From an uncultured Saprospiraceae bacterium (GTDB taxonomy: Bacteria; Bacteroidota; Bacteroidia; Chitinophagales; Saprospiraceae), in contig CALCSX010000264.1 of NCBI GenBank assembly GCA_937894165.1, positions 1-12,784 of the forward strand: a stretch of DNA of 12,784 nt. Reading direction: 5' to 3'. Positions 7,601-12,735 of this stretch are shown here, in pieces. The notes under the pieces were generated by a model, which saw only the letters and a program-made list of their open reading frames with translations, made no database searches and was not told where the DNA came from. Position 1 is the stretch's first letter. Each line of letters opens with the position of its first letter. Made by a program: the position numbers and the translations under genes.

Positions 7601-8197
7601 CTAATTCACCCGCTTATACTCCGCAATACATCTAAATATATATACATCTTCCTTGTTGAAATTTCCGCTATCGATCCTTTTTTCAATCATGGATCCGTCA
7701 GCCAAATATTCATTGAATTCAGCGGTGCTCTCATTCGTATTGAATTTGTCAACATCCTGAGCAGTAGGAATGGTATAGACCACTGAATACTCACCGGAAG
7801 GATCGACTTTACTGAATTGACTCCAATAAGACTCCTCGCTACCGGAAGATTTTTGATCTTGTATCGCTTGATTGACGACCTTTGATCTCCACTTACAGTA
7901 GGACTGCATTTGCGCTTCGGATAGACCCACGATTGGAAAATCTATATAATTCGGATTGTTCCAAAGTATCTCATTTTTATAAGTGATGCTTAGATTCGCC
8001 GGAATTAAACGCTCTGCTTCGTCCGGATTAGTCCTCTTAATGTAACTTATATATTCTAAATATGCGAGATATGTTATCGGCTCTTTATCAAGGAATAAGT
8101 TCTCAGCTACTTTAAGGGTACCAGGCGGAGGTGGAAAATCCGGTGCTGATTCTACGAAGAAAAGAAACCCGAAAATTAAAAATAGGAACTTAACCAT
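7601..8197 (-). CDS. Short secreted protein with degenerate FGE/SUMF1-like domain
   Basis: A 198-residue protein with an N-terminal signal sequence (VKFLFLIFGFLFFVESA). The remainder follows formylglycine-generating-enzyme-like domains (FGE-sulfatase family): PPPPGTLKVAENLFLDKEPIT at the start, NYIDFPIVGLSEAQMQSYCKWRSK in the middle (cf. the family's P-V-x-x-V-s-w-x-x-A-x-x-Y-C-x-W), YTIPTAQDVDKF for the usual R-L-P-T-E-x-E-W-E, and C-terminal FRCIAEYK. The RGGSW core and the catalytic Cys pair are absent and the length is well below a full domain, so enzyme activity is unlikely. The family also includes non-catalytic structural members such as gliding proteins GldJ/GldK. A close match to the Bacteroidota promoter precedes it. 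Cellular role unknown. Confidence 0.65.
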   Translation of the reverse strand: MVKFLFLIFGFLFFVESAPDFPPPPGTLKVAENLFLDKEPITYLAYLEYISYIKRTNPDEAERLIPANLSITYKNEILWNNPNYIDFPIVGLSEAQMQSYCKWRSKVVNQAIQDQKSSGSEESYWSQFSKVDPSGEYSVVYTIPTAQDVDKFNTNESTAEFNEYLADGSMIEKRIDSGNFNKEDVYIFRCIAEYKRVN

Positions 8198-8221
8198 TTT
8201 GATGTATTTTAATTGAACCCT

Positions 8222-8253
8222 CTAAAGTAATAATATTTGGCAGTTTAAGCAAA
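8222..8253 (-). promoter_or_regulatory. Promoter of the FGE-like gene
   Basis: On the minus strand TTTG (8250-8253) is followed after exactly 20 nt by TACTTTAG (8222-8229), one base from the TAnnTTTG consensus. This predicts transcription starting near 8215 and a leader of about 18 nt to the ATG at 8197. Confidence 0.55.
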
Positions 8254-8655
8254 ATTATTTTACAATATTTTGAATTTGGGCTTAAGAGTAATAAAAGATA
8301 AGGGGAGGGCATCCGCTGACCTGCCCTGAGACGATATTTCATGAGCGAATGAATATGGAAGGGCAGCTCATCGCCGGGCTATGCATGACTCCGCTTCGCT
8401 GCGGTGCTTCTTGTCTTATCAATGCCGGATGATGTTTTAAACCTATTTGAAGAGGGCGAGCTAGGGTAAGTTTTGAATTTGGAATAATGAATTGCATTGA
8501 TAAGACAATCGCACTGACGGCTGGGGGCCGCCATCATTTCTATCCCTGATGCGGGGGGACAGATGGGAGAGGAGTATATGATGCGAAAGGATTATATTTT
8601 ATTTAAGAAATTATAGGAAGATTATGATAATTGAAATATTTAGAGGGAACACGAT
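8254..8655. other. Gene-free spacer with a GC-richer, hairpin-rich core
   Basis: No convincing gene was found on either strand. From about 8300 to 8575 the base composition is visibly richer in G and C than the surroundings. It contains paired blocks CTGCCCT (8321-8327) and AGGGCAG (8360-8366) that enclose a second stem ATATTTCAT / ATGAATAT. A CCGC-TTCGCT-GCGG hairpin lies at 8391-8404, and a perfect 15-bp inverted repeat at 8411-8425 and 8494-8508. This could be a structured RNA or the remnant of a small mobile element; I do not recognise a family. Confidence 0.5.
8411..8508. repeat. 15-bp perfect inverted repeat with 68-nt spacer
   Basis: TTGTCTTATCAATGC at 8411-8425 is repeated as its exact reverse complement at 8494-8508. 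A GTGC lies a few bases outside each arm in symmetrical position, so the symmetry extends imperfectly. Confidence 0.85.
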
Positions 8656-8702
8656 TTTAGACGCACGGCCGTGAATGAGACGCATAGCAATGCGTCTCTA
8701 CG
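8656..8702. repeat. GAGACGC palindromic repeat, single copy with partial neighbour
   Basis: The palindrome at 8677-8702 is GAGACGCAT-AGCA-ATGCGTCTC plus TACG. Immediately before it, 8659-8673 reads as the left part of a related element with a different centre (GACGCACGGCCGTG, whose CACGGCCGTG at 8664-8673 is a perfect palindrome). The family thus has constant arms and a variable centre. Confidence 0.8.
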
Positions 8703-8820
8703 GGATTTTGGGTTTCAGGTGGGATGTCGAGGGGGATGGTGGCATTGGGGAATGTTTCGATCATTTTGGTCTAAATTTTATGGATGAATGGGGGTAGGAA
8801 TTGGGTATATAAGCACGGGA

Positions 8821-8928
8821 TTGAGACGCATAGCAATGCGTCTTTACGTGGGCAATCTGATTGAGACGTATAGCAATGTGTCTTTACGTGGGCAATCTGA
8901 TTGAGACGCATAGCAATGCGTCTCTACG
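8821..8928. repeat. GAGACGC palindromes in a 40-bp tandem array
   Basis: Palindromes start at 8823, 8863 and 8903 with an exact 40-bp period; linkers TACGTGGGCAATCTGATT are identical. The middle copy has both-arm changes (ACGTA...TGTGT). The last copy ends inside the stop codon region of the acyltransferase gene. Confidence 0.9.
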
Positions 8929-9823
8929 TGTATTTAGAGATGTAGGTTCCTACGGCTCTACTGTGTTTCCATCGCCTATGGCTCCACAACCAGGGGTAGG
9001 GCTCTTTCACGATGCAGCGCTCCAGCGCCCGGGTGTGCAATTCCGTAATTTCATACTCCGCTGTCTCGGCGGGATTTTCGGAGATCAGCTCGCAATGGAT
9101 CTCATAAAAACCTCGTTTTACCTTGCGGATATCAAAAAATACGACCGCCATCCCCAACTTTCGCGCTATTTGCTCTGCGCCTAAATAAACCGGCGTGTCT
9201 TGCTCCAAAAATGTGGTGAAATAATTCAATCTGTGTTCAGGTGGAGATTGATCCGTCAGGAAATAGGTCAATATTTGTTCTCCGGACTGAATTTCCTTGT
9301 GGAATGTGCGAAAAGCTCCATTCATATCTACCATATTGACCCCATACTTAGATCGCAATTGGTTGATAAATTTATTGAAGAAGGGGTTGGATAGAGGTTT
9401 GTGAATGGCCCATATCTTATGTGGAAGAATAACAGGCAAAATGCTCAGCCACTCCCAGTTCCCGTAATGGCCCAATGCCACTGCGACGCTCTTTTCCTTT
9501 CGGTAGAGATCTTCGATCAATTCCGGATTGACTATCTTCATGCGATTCTTCATATTGCGCTCGGAGGCATGAAGCGGATATACCCACTCTACAAAACTGT
9601 CGCAAAAATGCTTGTAAAAATTCCGCTCGATTTTCTTGATCTCCTGCAGATCTTTTTTGGGGAAAGATTTGAGAAGATTCTGGCGCACCACATGCCTACG
9701 GTAGGAAAAGACATAATAAGTCAAAAAATAAATGCCCTTCGAAAGGATATACAGAACCTTTAATGGCAATAATGCCAATGTCCAAATGAGTGCATAAATA
9801 ATATAGAATCCCAAGGTTTTCAT
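8924..9823 (-). CDS. Lipid A biosynthesis lauroyl/myristoyl-type acyltransferase (LpxL/HtrB family)
   Basis: A 299-residue inner-membrane acyltransferase that probably adds a secondary acyl chain to a lipid A precursor. An N-terminal hydrophobic segment (residues 4-37) is followed by YRRHVVRQNL, a family landmark. The catalytic HX4E motif is His119...Glu124 in GHYGNWEW. A substrate-binding block FLTDQSPPEH (188-197) and the C-terminal PWLWSHRRWKH (277-287) are typical. Length fits the family. The ATG at 9823 is chosen over the in-frame ATG at 9847 because a -7 box (9832-9839) lies between them and the membrane segment starts naturally there. The very end (after RRWKH) and the stop codon run into a GAGACGC repeat copy; the TAG is part of the repeat's GTAGAGACGC edge. 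Confidence 0.9.
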   Translation of the reverse strand: MKTLGFYIIYALIWTLALLPLKVLYILSKGIYFLTYYVFSYRRHVVRQNLLKSFPKKDLQEIKKIERNFYKHFCDSFVEWVYPLHASERNMKNRMKIVNPELIEDLYRKEKSVAVALGHYGNWEWLSILPVILPHKIWAIHKPLSNPFFNKFINQLRSKYGVNMVDMNGAFRTFHKEIQSGEQILTYFLTDQSPPEHRLNYFTTFLEQDTPVYLGAEQIARKLGMAVVFFDIRKVKRGFYEIHCELISENPAETAEYEITELHTRALERCIVKEPYPWLWSHRRWKHSRAVGTYISKYT

Positions 9824-9831
9824 GTAGAGCA

Positions 9832-9839
9832 CAAAAGTA
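9832..9839 (-). promoter_or_regulatory. -7 promoter box of the acyltransferase gene
   Basis: TACTTTTG on the minus strand matches TAnnTTTG exactly. A TTTG lies 23 nt upstream, somewhat beyond the common spacing. Transcription would start within a few bases of the ATG at 9823, suggesting a very short leader. Confidence 0.45.
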
Positions 9840-10047
9840 CAACCCATTTTCTAATATTTTATCAAAATTTTGAAATATGGATAATGTGCTGTGGGACAAG
9901 GAAGAAAAAGTGTTAAATCCACGATAATTCTATTGTCGGGAACTAATTTCTGTAATAAGTGTTAGAATAATCTGTCTTCAGAAATCTATTTCCACCAATT
10001 AGTCGTATTCTTACTTAGTGAATTATAAATAAATGAAAATTATTTAA

Positions 10048-10055
10048 TATATTAG
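10048..10055 (+). promoter_or_regulatory. Possible -7 box upstream of the orphan gene
   Basis: TATATTAG followed by TG, as in the lipoprotein spacers, lies 79 nt before the ATG at 10135. The surrounding spacer (9848-10134) shows no other clear feature, and other AT-rich octamers nearby are equally possible. Confidence 0.25.
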
Positions 10056-10134
10056 TGAAAGCGGAATAGATTAGTAGATAATATATTAAATTTTCTTTTA
10101 AGGTTCTGATAATTTCCATTTAAAACAAATCAAT

Positions 10135-10728
10135 ATGTCCAATATTTTCATCCATCATTGGGACGATAATAATATTAATGAATACCTCTCTGCTTACAGG
10201 GATTTGCAACAATTGGAAAAAAATAATGCCCAATACAGCTATCAAAAGAAGGGGGTGGAAAGCTTGAGGGAGAGGATTAAGTTAGACGACTATTCTGATG
10301 ATGTGGCATTGCGAAATATATACATGTTGAATAGAATTGAGTTTATAATCGGACATCTCAAAGATATAATTAGTATAGAAATCGAGGAGGATGATTTGCC
10401 GAAAGCATGGGGCTTTAATATACACAGCTACATTGCACAGAGAATCAGAATGGAAATTAATGAAGATTCCATTTTATTTCGTTTTAAGAATCTGAATAAT
10501 GTCGGAAAGGTCGAATCTCCAAGGCAGGCGGTCGAAATAGAGAGTCACAATTTCGACTTGAATCTGGACGAAAAAAACTTATTGAATTATCTGAATGCCA
10601 AGCGGGAATATCTAATACACGCTGCGCCTTCTAATTTTATTGAATTGGAGGATTTTTTGAGGGAATTCATCGAACAGTTGGAGGATTTGGAGAAGGCAGT
10701 GAGGGCGGGAGCGGAGATTAATGCGTAG
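10135..10728 (+). CDS. Hypothetical protein, charged and probably cytoplasmic
   Basis: A 197-residue protein that I do not recognise. It is rich in Glu, Asp, Lys and Asn, with no signal peptide and no membrane segment. Predicted helices dominate: residues 14-60 (with YRDLQQLEKNN and GVESLRERIKL), 66-88 (YMLNRIEFIIGHLKDIISIE) and an amphipathic, possibly coiled-coil C-terminus from about 167 (IELEDFLREFIEQLEDLEKAV). A middle section (93-145) is more strand-like. The ATG at 10135 is preceded by AAAACAAATCAAT, an A-rich context usual in Bacteroidota, and no other in-frame Met lies upstream. It stands alone with no operon partner; the next approximately 2 kb have no long gene. An AGGAGG sits on its stop codon, 8 nt before a 15-codon frame at 10741. 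Confidence 0.75.
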   Translation: MSNIFIHHWDDNNINEYLSAYRDLQQLEKNNAQYSYQKKGVESLRERIKLDDYSDDVALRNIYMLNRIEFIIGHLKDIISIEIEEDDLPKAWGFNIHSYIAQRIRMEINEDSILFRFKNLNNVGKVESPRQAVEIESHNFDLNLDEKNLLNYLNAKREYLIHAAPSNFIELEDFLREFIEQLEDLEKAVRAGAEINA

Positions 10729-11100
10729 GAGGAGTAAGGTATGTCGTTTTTTGTTACCCGGAAGCTATTGCTGAATCTTTTAGTCTGAGTTCTATCGCCT
10801 TCGGCTCGTTCCGAGGTGGCAGATTTTTGATATTTGTAGTATTGAGACAAAGATCACCACGCGAGACAATGTTTCGTTTCACTCACCAAGTGTTTTAACG
10901 CAAAGCACGCGAAGGGAGGGCGCGAAGGTCGCTAAGAGCTTACTATTTACTGCGTAAATCAAGGAAAGACGATAAAAGGTAAAGACGTTTTTTTATTTTA
11001 TTTAATTATCTAAAAATCTCAAGAACGTGCTTAACCCGGGACATTGAACTTAGTACAGTCGAAGACTAAGAAGGGGATAAGCTTTCGAAATAATCAATTA
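10729..11100. other. Gene-free stretch with degenerate short repeats
   Basis: No gene is supported. The segment 10896-10940 contains diverged copies of a CGCRAAG-type word (ACGCAAAG, ACGCGAAGG, GCGCGAAGG, GTCGCTAAG) as seen in low-complexity intergenic repeats. A 15-codon frame (10741-10788) with a well-placed AGGAGG may be chance or a gene remnant. A weak CTTAGT/ACTAAG hairpin lies at 11049-11070. Otherwise I see nothing. Confidence 0.5.
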
Positions 11101-11103
11101 TAC

Positions 11104-11147
11104 AAAAAAAGCTCAGAACTTTCTACAAAGTCCCAAGCCTCTTTTTT
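11104..11147 (-). terminator. Terminator hairpin of unit A
   Basis: Minus-strand stem GCTTGGGACTTT / AAAGTTCTGAGC, 12 pairs including three G-U pairs, loop of 4, followed by seven Ts. On the plus strand the same positions are A-C mismatches, so the minus strand is the functional one, although a T-run also lies on the plus-strand side. Confidence 0.75.
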
Positions 11148-11187
11148 AAACAACATAAAATTTAAAATCTTATGAGAAATTTTAAAT
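11104..11187 (-). ncRNA. Putative small RNA unit A (GCTTGGGAC family)
   Basis: On the minus strand a -7-like TATATTAG (11193-11200) is followed after 54 nt by a terminator hairpin (11111-11138) and TTTTTTT (11104-11110). That predicts an RNA of about 80-85 nt. No peptide frame is apparent. The region before the stem (GTTGTTTAAA...GAGGCTTGGGAC) resembles units C and E. Confidence 0.4.
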
Positions 11188-11299
11188 TCAATCTAATATA
11201 CTATATTTTATTCGAAAAAGCTTAATAATAAAATTTTTTTATCAAGAAATAATCTACATCTATTAGGATACCTTTCTAAAATCTTATACGCTTACGCTC

Positions 11300-11337
11300 A
11301 AAAAAAGTCCGAAACTCTCTCTCTAAGAATTCCGGAC
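11300..11337 (-). terminator. Terminator hairpin of unit B
   Basis: Minus-strand stem GTCCGGAATTC / GAGTTTCGGAC (11 pairs, two G-U) with a 9-nt AG-rich loop, followed by TTTTTTT (11300-11306). No clear -7 box was found at a fixed distance upstream. Confidence 0.75.
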
Positions 11338-11364
11338 TATTATAGTTATGGTACACAAAAAATC

Positions 11365-11399
11365 GGCACAAAATTAAGTTGCAACTAGGTTTTTGTGCC
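11365..11399 (-). terminator. Second hairpin upstream of unit B
   Basis: Perfect 9-bp arms GGCACAAAA / TTTTGTGCC enclose a 17-nt loop that itself contains the 10-bp palindrome AGTTGCAACT. On the minus strand it is followed by GATTTTTTGTG. It may be a terminator for a separate minus-strand transcript or a protein-binding site. Confidence 0.5.
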
Positions 11400-11602
11400 T
11401 TTACACATTTAGTCATGATTCCTCATGACTTTCATACACAATCTAAAAGGCTCTTACTCTTTAGTATTACATTTTAAATCACTCTGTTAAAATTAGGAAA
11501 ATTATTTTAAATAACCAACTGATTAGATAATATTTTAATTTAAATCATGAATTTTATAGAGGGGTTTATAAATCGAAGATTCGGCATTCTAATATTTACC
11601 AC

Positions 11603-11635
11603 AAAAAAAGCTCAGAACCTCTACAAGTTCCAAGC
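11603..11635 (-). terminator. Terminator hairpin of unit C
   Basis: Minus-strand stem GCTTGGAACTT / AGGTTCTGAGC, 11 pairs with three G-U, loop GTAG, followed by seven Ts (11603-11609). Confidence 0.75.
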
Positions 11636-11683
11636 CTCATTTTTTAAATTTCAAAAAATTTTAATAAATGAAAAACCTTATTT
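11603..11683 (-). ncRNA. Putative small RNA unit C (GCTTGGGAC family)
   Basis: The -7-like TATATTTA (minus strand, 11689-11696) is followed after 53 nt by a stem at 11610-11635 and a T-tract, predicting about 80 nt of RNA. Sequence before the stem (AAATGAGGCTTGGAAC) matches unit E. The -7 region overlaps a possible rightward promoter for a 30-codon frame. Confidence 0.4.
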
Positions 11684-11701
11684 ATGCTTAAATATAGTAT
11701 T

Positions 11702-11709
11702 TATTTTTG
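11702..11709 (+). promoter_or_regulatory. Exact -7 box facing the small frame at 11724
   Basis: TATTTTTG fits TAnnTTTG and lies 14 nt before an ATG. It is back-to-back with the leftward -7-like box of unit C (11689-11696). No good -33 element was found, and such octamers are frequent in AT-rich DNA. Confidence 0.3.
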
Positions 11710-11723
11710 AAAAACAGAAAATT

Positions 11724-11816
11724 ATGAAAAATTTCTGGCATTTTCTAAATGGTACTGCAAAATCACTTTATAAAGGAATGAACCTGAAAGCACTATCAAT
11801 CTTTCAGGTTCATTAA
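11724..11816 (+). CDS. Possible 30-residue small protein
   Basis: The frame encodes MKNFWHFLNGTAKSLYKGMN and ten further residues. The ATG has an A-rich upstream stretch (GAAAAACAGAAAATT) and a -7-like box, as expected for a Bacteroidota gene. A perfect 14-bp inverted repeat (11777-11814) covers its last third and ends one base before the TAA. The composition (two Lys, Trp, His, amphipathic) would fit a small basic peptide, but chance is a serious alternative in AT-rich DNA. Confidence 0.25.
   Translation: MKNFWHFLNGTAKSLYKGMNLKALSIFQVH
11777..11814. repeat. Perfect 14-bp inverted repeat
   Basis: AATGAACCTGAAAG (11777-11790) and CTTTCAGGTTCATT (11801-11814) with a 10-nt loop. Neither strand has a good T-run after it, so it is a weak terminator candidate. 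The CTGAAAG core recalls the GTCTGAAA stems of units F and H. Confidence 0.85.
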
Positions 11817-11894
11817 AACGTCATGTAGTGTAAATATATGAAAATTTTTTATTTATCCAACCTTTGCATCCTGTTAATTTTCAATAAACAAAAT

Positions 11895-11928
11895 AAAAAA
11901 AGCTCAGAACTTTCTAAAAGTCCCAAGC
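11895..11928 (-). terminator. Terminator hairpin of unit E
   Basis: Minus-strand stem GCTTGGGACTTT / AAAGTTCTGAGC, 12 pairs with G-U pairs at the same places as unit A, 3-nt loop, then seven Ts. Confidence 0.75.
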
Positions 11929-11980
11929 CTCATTTATTTAACAATCTAAACTTTAAATTATGCAACTAATTTAAATATAT
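11895..11980 (-). ncRNA. Putative small RNA unit E (GCTTGGGAC family)
   Basis: The -7-like TATATTAG (minus strand, 11986-11993) is followed after 57 nt by a stem at 11902-11928 and TTTTTTT. The predicted RNA is about 85 nt. The stem is almost identical to unit A. A nine-codon frame starts at the ATG of AAATGAGGCTTGGG but is not conserved in unit A. Confidence 0.4.
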
Positions 11981-12077
11981 AGATGCTAATATACACTTTA
12001 AATTGAGATTTTAAAACCTCTCACAAATATTTTTTAAAAAATTAACTGTGACGCTGGCAAATACCGGAATAATTAGC

Positions 12078-12112
12078 AAAAAAGGTCTGAAATTCTCTCC
12101 AAATTTCAGACC
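12078..12112 (-). terminator. Terminator hairpin of unit F
   Basis: Stem GGTCTGAAATT / AATTTCAGACC is 11 perfect pairs with a 7-nt loop, followed on the minus strand by TTTTTT (12078-12083). An exact -7 box TACCTTTG (minus strand, 12126-12133) lies only 13 nt upstream of the stem, so the transcript would be little more than the hairpin. Confidence 0.75.
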
Positions 12113-12203
12113 ATATGAAACCAAACAAAGGTACAATCACAAACAAACTCGCACCTTTTGCAACCTAAATAATACAATCTGAAAGGTTATCAAGCTTTCA
12201 GTC

Positions 12204-12223
12204 GAATGTTAAATTTAACATTC
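12204..12223. repeat. 20-bp perfect palindrome
   Basis: GAATGTTAAATTTAACATTC has no loop, so it is more likely a dimeric protein-binding site than an RNA hairpin. A CTGAAAG / CTTTCAG hairpin lies just before it at about 12179-12200. Confidence 0.8.
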
Positions 12224-12432
12224 ATGATTTCTAAATCGTTACAAGTTTAATGAGATTGAAAGATTTTTCCAAATTTTTCTAAAAAATATTAAAGCGGGTT
12301 ATTGATATTGTTTTAATATTAATAATTGCAGGAGATATATAATAGAGTTGGTATATTTTAGCAATAAGTAAAAACAAAAGTGTGTCTGATAATTTAAAAT
12401 GGACCTATTAATCATCTTAAATTAATACAAAT

Positions 12433-12465
12433 AAAAAAGTCTGAAACTCAATTTGAATTCCAGAC
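12433..12465 (-). terminator. Terminator hairpin of unit H
   Basis: Minus-strand stem GTCTGGAATTC / GAGTTTCAGAC, 11 pairs with two G-U at the same positions as unit B. The fourth pair is T-A here and C-G in unit B, a compensatory change. Confidence 0.75.
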
Positions 12466-12490
12466 CACACATTTCAAAACATTTTATCAT
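12433..12490 (-). ncRNA. Putative small RNA unit H (GTCTGAAA family)
   Basis: The -7-like TATATTAG (minus strand, 12496-12503) is followed after 30 nt by a stem at 12439-12465 and TTTTTT. Predicted length is about 57 nt. No coding potential is seen. Confidence 0.4.
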
Positions 12491-12558
12491 TGAGGCTAAT
12501 ATAGACATTAATTTCGGAATGTGAAAGAATTCTCGAGTAATTTTGAGAGGTCAGAAAG

Positions 12559-12652
12559 AGACGGAATAAATTAGATGCAATAAATTAGATGCAATAAATT
12601 AGACGCAATAAATTAGACGCAATAAATTAGACGCAATAAATTGCGTCTCTAC
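12559..12652. repeat. 14-bp satellite, six copies, ending in a GAGACGC palindrome
   Basis: Six tandem 14-mers of AGACGCAATAAATT type run from 12559 to 12642 (first copy ACGGAA, next two ATGCAA, last three identical). They are followed by GCGTCTCTAC (12643-12652), the complementary arm. The last unit plus this arm forms the GACGCAAT...ATTGCGTC palindrome of the same family as 8677-8928. Confidence 0.9.
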
Positions 12653-12665
12653 AACAAAAAAAACA

Positions 12666-12708
12666 GGGACAAAAAAAACGGGAAATTTCTACTGAAATCT
12701 CCCGTCCC
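12666..12708 (-). terminator. Terminator hairpin of unit I
   Basis: Minus-strand stem CGGGAGATTTC / GAAATTTCCCG (11 pairs, one G-U, loop AGTA) is followed by eight Ts. Beyond these, GTCCC (minus strand GTCCC at 12666-12670) could alternatively pair with GGGAC at 12704-12708. A second T-run follows. Confidence 0.75.
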
Positions 12709-12735
12709 AAATGTATGGTCTAGCACAACTTTACA
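12671..12735 (-). ncRNA. Putative small RNA unit I
   Basis: The exact -7 box TATATTTG (minus strand, 12741-12748) is followed after 32 nt by a double stem and TTTTTTTT, predicting about 65 nt of RNA. It is the rightmost unit and the window ends shortly after. Confidence 0.4.

Noticed and set aside
7601..8197. Active formylglycine-generating enzyme
   Set aside because: The active-site region with RGGSW and the catalytic cysteine pair is missing and the domain is too short.
8861..9400. Plus-strand frames of 107 and 64 codons
   Set aside because: They are antisense to the clearly recognised acyltransferase gene, and one starts inside a GAGACGC repeat.
9401..9763. 120-codon plus-strand frame
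   Set aside because: Antisense shadow of the acyltransferase, with no independent start signal or family.
11547..11723. N-terminal extension of the small frame back to 11547
   Set aside because: It would cross the terminator hairpin of unit C and is low-complexity Phe/Lys/Ile; only the part from 11724 has start signals.
11897..11936. Nine-codon leader peptide (MRLGTFRKF) overlapping the unit E hairpin
   Set aside because: The ATG is missing in unit A and the frame runs on differently in unit C, so coding is not conserved.
11104..12708. Regular hairpins as a CRISPR array or integron attC cassettes
   Set aside because: Spacing is irregular (about 180-360 nt), repeats are two stem families and not identical direct repeats, no integrase or cas gene is present, and no RYYYAAC/GTTRRRY pairs were found.
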